64,000 bases of DNA from Pycnococcus provasolii. Taxonomy: Eukaryota > Chlorophyta > Pseudoscourfieldiophyceae > Pseudoscourfieldiales. This document shows positions 57,416-64,000 of the stretch, piece after piece (the stretch's first letter is position 1; every line of letters starts with the position of its first letter). The DNA is taken from the NCBI GenBank assembly GCA_049487715.1, contig CP150548.1, positions 930,001 to 994,000 on the forward strand, written 5' to 3'. The notes under the pieces were generated by a model. That model ran no database searches, was not told where the DNA came from, and saw only the letters and a list, made by a program, of their open reading frames with translations. Both the position numbers and the translations under genes were made by a program.

Positions 57416-58603
57416 ATGTCGCACTCTCCTTGCGTTCACGCGCGTTCTCGTCATGTTTGCGTGCCGCATAGGGTCACTGGTGTGCGACAACACAACAACG
57501 TCGCCGGTGGTGGTGGGCCTTTAGGGCACACCACTCCGTCTCGTTCCGGTCATATGCCGCGGGCGACATCATCCTTGCAGGAAGATGGTGTGATCATGGA
57601 GGGACCGTGGAGACGCGTCGGCGGATCATCGGCGCCGTCGTGGGCGCTCGAGCCTAAGACCGAACGGGCGCGAGCAGACGGCGCTGTCGCGCACGTGCTA
57701 GGAGGCGCGGCGGTTGGCGCGGCGCCGCACGTCGCATACGGCGCGATGTGCGAGGAGCTCAGTCGCGCGGGATTTCGTGTCGTCGCCACGCCGTACGCGC
57801 TCACGTTCGAGCACCTGCGGTGTGCGGAGGACGTGCTCGCCGCGAGGCAAAGGGCAATACAGGAAATGGGGTGGGCACAAGACGCACCAGTTGTTGGCGT
57901 GGGACACTCCAACGGCTCGCTGCTGCACCTGCTAGCCGCGACACGGGGTGGCGAGTACGCCGCCAACGCGCTCGTTTCGTTCAACAACCTCGTCGTCAGC
58001 GAGGCTGTTCCAGGAGGGATACCGGAGAACCTGCCCACGGAGGTACCCTCAGCCGCGCGACAGCTTACCGCGGCTATTGCAGACGCTGCCGCCGCCGCTG
58101 CCGCGCCGTCCACGCAGCAGATCGCCGCAGACGTGTTTGCGGGTATCGCAGCCACCGCGGGCGTGGGCGCGATGGTGGCGGCGCAGTTTGCGCGCGATGT
58201 GACCGCGCAGCTGCCGCTCGCCGCCGCGGAGCTCGAGAGGGGAACGCGCGACTTCACGCCATCACCGGAGGAAAGCCGGGCGTTGATTCGGGAGGGGTAT
58301 CGTGTGCCGGCGACGCTTCTCGTCCGCTACACGGACGACAGCATCGATCAGACGCCGGAGATGGAGAGCCTGCTCTTGGACGCGATGCCGCCGGAAACGT
58401 GCCTGGTGCAGCGCATTGACCTTGAAGGCAATCACGCAAGCGCGTGCGGCCCCGCGTCGCTGCCGTACGACAGTGACGCGGGCGCTGCGGTGTTCACGCC
58501 GATCGATGCCATCGGCATGGCGGCGAGTAAGCTCGCCGCGGGCGACGCGCAGCGCACCGCGCGAGAGGTGATTTCTTTTCTCGAGCGATCGCTCATTCAG
58601 TAA
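57416..58603 (+). CDS. DUF1350-family alpha/beta hydrolase-like protein, likely plastid
   Basis: The protein is 395 aa from the ATG at 57416 (MSHSPCVHARSRH); the upstream open frame has no ATG. The first ~60 residues are Arg/Ser/His-rich and could be a transit peptide. The core shows the DUF1350 pattern: HVLGGAAVGAAPHVAYGAM, the strand FRVVATPYALTFEH, a nucleophile elbow-like GHSNGSLLHLL (family usually GHSLG), and a C-terminal VQRIDLEGNHASAC. This family occurs in cyanobacteria and plastid-bearing plants; substrate unknown. Asn instead of Leu within GHSxG keeps the Ser. An Ala-rich helical insert lies near 210-270. Convergent with the saposin-like gene, 72 bp between stops. Confidence 0.82.
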   Translation: MSHSPCVHARSRHVCVPHRVTGVRQHNNVAGGGGPLGHTTPSRSGHMPRATSSLQEDGVIMEGPWRRVGGSSAPSWALEPKTERARADGAVAHVLGGAAVGAAPHVAYGAMCEELSRAGFRVVATPYALTFEHLRCAEDVLAARQRAIQEMGWAQDAPVVGVGHSNGSLLHLLAATRGGEYAANALVSFNNLVVSEAVPGGIPENLPTEVPSAARQLTAAIADAAAAAAAPSTQQIAADVFAGIAATAGVGAMVAAQFARDVTAQLPLAAAELERGTRDFTPSPEESRALIREGYRVPATLLVRYTDDSIDQTPEMESLLLDAMPPETCLVQRIDLEGNHASACGPASLPYDSDAGAAVFTPIDAIGMAASKLAAGDAQRTAREVISFLERSLIQ

Positions 58604-58674
58604 TTGAACGTACTTTACCTTGTCCAACCGGTTGGAGATGATCTGACAAAAGTAGTCTATGGATTCATCATCTT

Positions 58675-59661
58675 TTACAACTCGTCGCGCACGAGATTTG
58701 GGTCTTTGCTCACGCCAGTACCGCCGTCTGGAACCTTTTCCTGTGTCGCCTCGCGGAGCTCCTCCTCTGCGAGATAAGCCCGGCGACGCTCCTCCTCCTC
58801 CGCGAGTTTCCCCGCCTCCTCCTTCTCACGCGCGATGCGCTGCGCATCACGCCTCGGCTTATCTTCAAGGTCTAGTTGCTCAAACTTCTGCTTCAACCTC
58901 CTCTTGTTTGCCAAAATCGCCCTGCGCTGTGCCTTGATCAGCGCGGCAGGTTTGAACTTTGCCAAGTTTGGGTCCTTTTTGAGCTGTTCCTGTAAATGAA
59001 AGTTCTCCTCAACCGTGACGGGCGACTCCAAAAACTCGCGCTCCTCCTCAGTCGTATCATCTTTGTCGCCACTCGACTTCACCGCCACCTCCACCTCCTC
59101 CTCCTCCTCCCCCTTGGGTCGGCCCACGGAAGGTTGCGTGTTGTCGTCCGGCGTGCGAAGTTTCCCGAGAAGCGCACGTTCCATGGGAGACTCCGTCATG
59201 AGAAGTTGGTCGTCGCACGCGCTCGTCGCGTTCACGCACAGCCTTCTCGTGACGGCGGCCGCACTTGTGTCTATCACGCGCCTAGGATCCTCAGTGCCTC
59301 GCAGTGCCGCGAAGAGCTCCGCGCGTGTCAAGCTTCCGAGCAGCTTCGGGCAAGCCTGCTTGACAGGCATGGATGCCGCCGCGACGGCGTCGTTATTAGC
59401 GCAGAAGTTCGCAGCGCGATCCACGACTTCGTCTCGCGCCGTTAAGCCTTCGACGTATGTCACGAGCGCGGGTGCGATGGCTTTGCAGATTCCGCAGTAC
59501 AGAGACGCGGAGAATCCCTTGGGTGTAGATACTGCACCTGCTGACGGTGAAGCTGCTGCTGCAGCCGTAGTGAGGGTCGCTACTACTGCTATCAGGAGTG
59601 TGAAGACGAAGGCGAGGCATGCCGGCCGCGATCGCGATCGCCATGGAAGCGTCGACGACAT
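58675..59661 (-). CDS. ER-resident saposin-like protein with C-terminal RDEL
   Basis: The protein is 328 aa from the ATG at 59661. MSSTLPWRSRSRPACLAFVFTLL-type residues form a signal peptide, with cleavage likely near Ala-rich ~35. Residues ~55-160 have a saposin-B-like cysteine arrangement (CGICKA ... FC ... C ... C ... C) of the kind in CNPY/MANF-type ER proteins. The C-terminal half is a charged helical region (RREALANKRRLKQKFEQ-like, LAEEEERRRAYLAEEEL). The last four residues RDEL form a K/HDEL-type ER-retrieval signal. A role in ER protein folding or lipid handling is inferred; no family named. Confidence 0.72.
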   Translation of the reverse strand: MSSTLPWRSRSRPACLAFVFTLLIAVVATLTTAAAAASPSAGAVSTPKGFSASLYCGICKAIAPALVTYVEGLTARDEVVDRAANFCANNDAVAAASMPVKQACPKLLGSLTRAELFAALRGTEDPRRVIDTSAAAVTRRLCVNATSACDDQLLMTESPMERALLGKLRTPDDNTQPSVGRPKGEEEEEVEVAVKSSGDKDDTTEEEREFLESPVTVEENFHLQEQLKKDPNLAKFKPAALIKAQRRAILANKRRLKQKFEQLDLEDKPRRDAQRIAREKEEAGKLAEEEERRRAYLAEEELREATQEKVPDGGTGVSKDPNLVRDEL

Positions 59662-61066
59662 GTCAAGAGCGAGAAAAGAGGAAGTTGTGTTGTGTTGCGT
59701 TGTGTTGCGTTGTGGGTCCCGTTGCGCTTGCACGCGGCCCCGGAGGAGCGAGAAATGAGCGGTGGCGATGACGATACGAAGGGGAAGAATCCGCTCGCCT
59801 TGGCGAAAAAAAAAAAAAAAACTTTCACGCAAAGAGAATGTTGTGTTCCACCTTGCGTCGCCGGTGCTGATGGTGGTATTCACGTTGATCACCTTTTTGG
59901 TACAAAATCTTGTTCCAGGGCCGCCTGAATTAAGTTTGCACGGAGCTCATCATTGTGCACGGGGATCCTTCGTAGAATCTTTTTTTAGCGAGGCCCGGAA
60001 AATATCCGGGCCCGACTAACTTGAGCGAACGAGACTTAGGCTGAACCTAGTTGGTGTCCTTTTGCAAAGAGAAGGCCCAAAAGCGACGCGCTGGCGCTGG
60101 CAATGATGACGGCGCCGAAGTGCACATGAGCGATCCGGCGGGGGACGAGAAAAGTGCTCCGAGCGGGTGGATGGGGCAGATGGTGTCGTCAGCGCAGATG
60201 GTGTCTTCGTCATTACAACAGGGCGCTGCCGTCGACACTGATGTAGCGCTGACCTAATTTTAAATAGCTGTCATGACGAACAACAACAAGGGAGCTCCTC
60301 GTCATGGATATGATTTCATTGGAGGCAACTGCACTTGGAGGAACCAACTCCATGCTTGTGGGGGTGGACTCGAATTGTAGGCACATCCACGTCAAGTTTC
60401 TCAAGAATGGCTCTAAGGTTGTTCTACAGCCAGATTGGAAACGTCGAGATATGAATGCAGTGACATCTTCAGTTCAATGTCCGGTCCCAGGAGGACCGTG
60501 GATCCACGGTTTTAGGCCCTATTACCAAGGGGAAATAATATGGGGCGGCAAGCGTGGGGTTTCGGGGTTCCCTGGCTTCCGGGCGGATGCGGGGAATACA
60601 GGGTGACAATGACTTGAATTTGGCGACGGACGCCTTGCGTTCGCTCGGGAACGCAGATCCATCGACGCGAACTCTGCAAAAAACGCAACACCACCTCGTG
60701 ATATGCGACATCATGTCATGAGGAAAGTGGGGTTAGGGGTTTTGCCGCAAAGATTGGGGGTTTAGCTGCCACTCTACCCTTCGACCTCCGTTCAAGCCGC
60801 CTAGACCCTAGCTAGCCGGGCCCTAGCTAGTAGGCCCTTCCGGATTCCCAAAACTCCAAAAGGACTACTTAGGACGGATCCCCGGTTTTCTACTCTCGGG
60901 TTTAACGCAACTTCTCCCGCCCCAAAAAACTACGAATTCGTGGCTACCTGTCTCTGCTCGACTATTTTCCGCGCTGCATTTTTCCCCTCCCAGCCGCACG
61001 GGTTTGAACTCTCGTCGTCGTTCAGACTTCAGTGGTGGTGTTTTTGATTCCTACTTCATTTGTCGC
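59662..61066. other. Intergenic region without firm gene
   Basis: Contains a 16-bp poly-A run near 59808-59821, a GCCCGG/CCGGGC hairpin near 59993-60012 and a frame at 60304-60606 (100 codons, with ATG) of no recognisable family. A motif GGATCCGTCCTA near 60872-60886 (complement strand) also occurs at 16998 in the window. It should hold the divergent promoters of the saposin-like and kinesin genes. Confidence 0.4.
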
Positions 61067-63415
61067 ATGTACGGCATGATGCACCGCTACGGCTGGCTCT
61101 CCAACAACATGCCGCCGCAAGGTGGTGGTGACCGTCGTGGCAGCCATGGTGGTGGCTCTGGCTCAGATTCCGCGCGATCCTATTCGAGCAGCAAAAATAA
61201 TAATACGACGATGACGACAGCATTTTTAAAGCAGCAGCAGGATTGCTCGCTTTCGTCGCTTGCTGACAATCTTCACCAGCACCACCAGCAGAACATGAAC
61301 AATAACGACGACGACGACAACAACAGCAGCAGCAGCGTCACGACAACTCCCCGACTTCACCAAACCACGACGCCAATCATCAGGAAAAGTCCTCCAAACT
61401 CAACGACACACATGATCAACCTCGACGACATGGATCCATCGATGATGCCTTCACCACCACCATCGTCTTCGAATAACAACAGCGACCTCATGGTGACACC
61501 ATCCACAATCGCCGCGTCGTCAGCCCAATCCGTGAGAGCGAGCGTTGTTCTCCCAGGAAGTGGATACGTGGTGGATTTTCACAACCCCGCCACCACCACA
61601 TCATCGTTATCGTCATCATCAAAAACTTACAGAAAACATCGCCGAGATAACACCGCAGATCTCCAGAACACGGTGAAGGAACTGCAATACCTCCTGAGCG
61701 ATGCCGAAGTTCGCAGACGCGAGCTCGAGCACGAGCTGGAGGCGCGTGAGATGATTGTTGCGGAGGCTGAGCGAACGATGAGGCGACACTACGAGGCGCT
61801 CGATCGCAGGTCGCGAGACATGGAGCAGCGTATCGTGAGCAAAAATCGCGAGCATGCACGCACCGTTGCCAGCATGCAGCGCAAAATAGAGGCACTGATC
61901 GAGGAGCGCGCGACTGTCTTGCATGAAAGCTCGCGTCGACGCCAGGATCATCACCGCTGCCGTCGTGGCGAGCAGGATGATGATGATGATGAGGAGGTTG
62001 ATGGAGACTACACGATTGAACCATCGAAAGGTTTCGTCTGGGATGACGACAGCGATCTTCTCAGCGAACTGGAAAAAAGTCGTCGCGAACCAGTGTCGGT
62101 TCCGAGCCTTCAATCTAAGAAGCCATGTTCCAATTTAGACTCTCATCACCACAAGCAAATTAGCTACCTGACCCAGCAGCTGCGCGCTGCAAAGCTTGAT
62201 CTGGAGGAGGCACGTAAGCATCATCAAGAGCTCGAGAGCGAGGTGGAATCACTCAGAAACCAGCCTCCCGCAGACGAAGAAGTGCTCGCCCGTCTCGCAG
62301 AGGCAGAACGTCGTGCTGATGCACTTGCGCAGCAGCTATACGCGGAAAGCGTCGCACGCAAGAAGGCACACAACCAGGTGCGTGAGCTGCGAGGGAATAT
62401 ACGCGTCATCGCACGCATGCGTCCCAAAGGCGTGTGCGGCGGCAGCGACACGGCACCCTGTTCCCTGCAGCCATACGACAAATACACGTGCGAGCTCAAG
62501 GTGAGTGCCCGCGGACACAATGCGAGCAATCAGGAGGACGAAACGCGCAGGTACGAGTTTGACGCCTGCTTGCCCGAGGGCACGACGCAGGAGCAGGTGT
62601 ACGACGAGGTTGGCGACGTGGTGCAGAGCGCCCTCGACGGATACAAGGTTTGCGTGTTTGCGTACGGGCAGACGGGCAGCGGCAAGACGCACACGATGGT
62701 GGGCAGCGACGACGCGCCAGGCTTGCTGCCACGCTGTGCGCGGCAGATGTTTGCCGGCGGCGACTCGAAGGGCTGCGTGACGGTGAGGTGCCAGATTTTC
62801 GAGCTCTACCAGGACAATCTCGTCGACCTGCTTGCTCCCGCCGACGGCGGTAGCGAAAGCACGTCAAAGCTGACAGTTCAACACGAGCCCTGCACGGGTG
62901 ACGTTTTCGTGAAGAGTGCCGAGACGGTGACGTGCACGGACGCCGACGCACTGTTGGACGTGTGCAAGAAGGCGTTTTCGAGAAGGGCCACCGCGTCGAC
63001 GAAGATGAACGCCGAGTCGAGCCGAAGCCACCTGATGCTGATGTTTTTCACGGAGCACGTCGCTCACAATGTGAACAACGTCACGTACGGCAAGCTCACG
63101 TTAGTGGACTTGGCAGGAAGCGAGCGCGTGAAGAAGAGCGGCGCAGAGGGAGACCGGTTGGACGAGGCGAGGGCGATCAACCAGAGCCTGAGCGCGCTCG
63201 GCGACGTCGTGAGCGCGTTGACGAAGGGCGAGAAGCACATCCCTTACAGGAACTCGAGGCTGACGAAGCTGATGAGGGACAGCCTCGGTGGGCAGGCGAA
63301 GGCGCTGATGATTGTGAACGTGAGCCCGCTTGGCGAGGACAGCTCGGAGACGAAAAACAGCCTGGACTATGCCAGTAGGGTGAAGCTGGTCACGAACGAC
63401 GTCGCGAAGAAATGA
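61067..63415 (+). CDS. C-terminal motor kinesin-14
   Basis: The protein is 782 aa from the ATG at 61067 (MYGMMHRYGW). Residues 1-190 are low-complexity (Ser/Asn/His/Gly-rich). A coiled coil spans ~195-435, interrupted by an acidic insert. The neck RELRGNIRVIARMRP (~440) leads into the motor, with P-loop GQTGSGKTHTM near 534, SSRSH and LVDLAGSERV, ending ASRVKLVTNDVAKK. The neck and C-terminal motor place it in kinesin-14 (minus-end-directed, spindle or vesicle transport). No VHS domain. The motor is nearly identical in blocks to that of the VHS-kinesin at 29000-31840, including at synonymous sites. Confidence 0.92.
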   Translation: MYGMMHRYGWLSNNMPPQGGGDRRGSHGGGSGSDSARSYSSSKNNNTTMTTAFLKQQQDCSLSSLADNLHQHHQQNMNNNDDDDNNSSSSVTTTPRLHQTTTPIIRKSPPNSTTHMINLDDMDPSMMPSPPPSSSNNNSDLMVTPSTIAASSAQSVRASVVLPGSGYVVDFHNPATTTSSLSSSSKTYRKHRRDNTADLQNTVKELQYLLSDAEVRRRELEHELEAREMIVAEAERTMRRHYEALDRRSRDMEQRIVSKNREHARTVASMQRKIEALIEERATVLHESSRRRQDHHRCRRGEQDDDDDEEVDGDYTIEPSKGFVWDDDSDLLSELEKSRREPVSVPSLQSKKPCSNLDSHHHKQISYLTQQLRAAKLDLEEARKHHQELESEVESLRNQPPADEEVLARLAEAERRADALAQQLYAESVARKKAHNQVRELRGNIRVIARMRPKGVCGGSDTAPCSLQPYDKYTCELKVSARGHNASNQEDETRRYEFDACLPEGTTQEQVYDEVGDVVQSALDGYKVCVFAYGQTGSGKTHTMVGSDDAPGLLPRCARQMFAGGDSKGCVTVRCQIFELYQDNLVDLLAPADGGSESTSKLTVQHEPCTGDVFVKSAETVTCTDADALLDVCKKAFSRRATASTKMNAESSRSHLMLMFFTEHVAHNVNNVTYGKLTLVDLAGSERVKKSGAEGDRLDEARAINQSLSALGDVVSALTKGEKHIPYRNSRLTKLMRDSLGGQAKALMIVNVSPLGEDSSETKNSLDYASRVKLVTNDVAKK

Positions 63416-63611
63416 GGGGAGGAGAAGGGTACTATGCCACCTAGCAGGTGGGAGAAAAAGCTGGCTTGATCTTAGCTGGTACCAACTACAAAGTGCTTGT
63501 GTTGTTTGGGTGCGGAGATGATGAGACGAAAACAGAAACAATAGGACTACATAACAGACAGATGTGTAACGTTTGTTGTTGTTTGTTTTACTGAAAATGT
63601 CAGACCTTAAG

Positions 63612-64000
63612 TTACATGTTTGCCGGCGAATACATCGCAAGTACCGTCCGTCCATACCGTCGCTCACGCGCAAGACGCAAGTCTCCATTCACCGCCGATG
63701 CGTCTTCATGCGTACTAACGCAAAGCTTCTCTGGGATGGCTCGCGATTCCTCGAGCGGGAATTCGACGAGAACAGTAGAGCGATCGGAGCACAGCGCACC
63801 GCTGCTGCCGAGCAGCTCAAGGAGAACCGAGTAGTCAACGAGCTGATACGGCGGTGTCACCGAGATAAATTCAAAAGGTTCTCCGCGCGATTCGCGATGG
63901 CGATTCAGAAATACCTCCACGGTCATAGGGTGCACCACCACATCGCCGGCAGCTCCTCCGTTCTTGCTTGCGACGCCGTGCACGTCGAGCGAACGAAGAT
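63612..64000 (-). CDS. RsmD-like RNA methyltransferase, C-terminal part (cut by window end)
   Basis: The minus-strand frame is open through the last base, so the N-terminus is outside the window; about 129 codons are visible. FEFISVTPPYQLVDYSVLLE is a plant-type variant of the N/DPPY catalytic motif of RsmD-family N2-guanine methyltransferases, followed by STVLVEFPLEE and a terminal RRYGRTVLAMYSP block like the family end. RsmD methylates 16S rRNA in bacteria; plant relatives are thought to act in plastids. The SAM-binding N-terminal half is not in view. Convergent with the kinesin-14 gene, 196 bp between stops. Confidence 0.85.
   Translation of the reverse strand, partial: LRSLDVHGVASKNGGAAGDVVVHPMTVEVFLNRHRESRGEPFEFISVTPPYQLVDYSVLLELLGSSGALCSDRSTVLVEFPLEESRAIPEKLCVSTHEDASAVNGDLRLARERRYGRTVLAMYSPANM

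Noticed and set aside
60304-60606. A 100-codon frame starting MDMISLEATALGG
   Set aside because: No recognisable family; its second half looks like non-coding sequence. Left as unassigned intergenic.

Overview
The window looks like nuclear DNA of a small, gene-dense photosynthetic eukaryote of the green lineage, probably a prasinophyte-type alga. The evidence is a plastid triose-phosphate/phosphate translocator with transit peptide, a pair of plant group-I-type bZIP factors, a plant-type RsmD-like methyltransferase, a DUF1350 plastid/cyanobacterial hydrolase, an intron-containing nuclear tRNA-Trp and a Ty1/copia fragment. Most genes are single open frames with 100-600 bp between them. One spliced gene is well supported (the translocator); a few other genes lack an ATG or change frame and may have short 5' introns. 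The species cannot be fixed from the sequence.

Layout. 0-8.2 kb: PDS5 cohesin regulator (cut by the window edge), a predicted N-myristoylated sugar-nucleotide pyrophosphorylase, and a giant EF-hand/single-TM surface protein. 8.9-12.4 kb: a head-to-head paralogue of that protein. 12.6-19.4 kb: CWF19L1/Drn1 splicing factor, N-myristoyltransferase and two unknown genes. 20.6-24.1 kb: a nearly perfect 1.6-kb-arm palindrome carrying two divergent, essentially identical bZIP genes around seven tandem 37-bp repeats. 24.2-33.1 kb: PHD-finger protein, a VHS(-GAT-like)-kinesin-14 fusion, and Pol III subunit RPC5/Rpc37. 33.3-41.7 kb: a second inverted duplication (about 2.1-kb arms) with TLC protein, intron-bearing tRNA-Trp and the start of an NLR-like receptor; one side is complete (EF-hand, TIR-like, NACHT, 14 WD40 repeats), the other truncated. 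41.8-42.8 kb: copia remnant. 42.9-64 kb: ankyrin protein, 5'-nucleotidase-family enzyme, triple adenylate kinase, DCAF11/LEC14B WD40 protein, translocator, ARID-Tudor-SET protein, DUF1350 protein, ER-retained saposin-like protein, a second kinesin-14 and an RsmD-like methyltransferase (cut by the edge).

Themes. (1) Recent duplication and homogenisation recur: two large inverted repeats, three nearly identical adenylate kinase domains, 14 nearly identical WD40 repeats, a 93-bp repeat over a stop codon, and patchy near-identity between two kinesin motors 31 kb apart. (2) Short TTAGGG/CCCTAA runs lie about 70-320 bp upstream of at least six start codons, in either orientation. (3) N-myristoyltransferase shares the window with two proteins whose first ATG gives a good myristoylation signal. 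(4) Four genes need the same kind of +1 frame change at triplet-rich tracts. The strongest candidates for new biology are the EF-hand/TIR-like/NACHT/WD40 receptor with its truncated inverted partner, and the VHS-GAT-kinesin-14 fusion.
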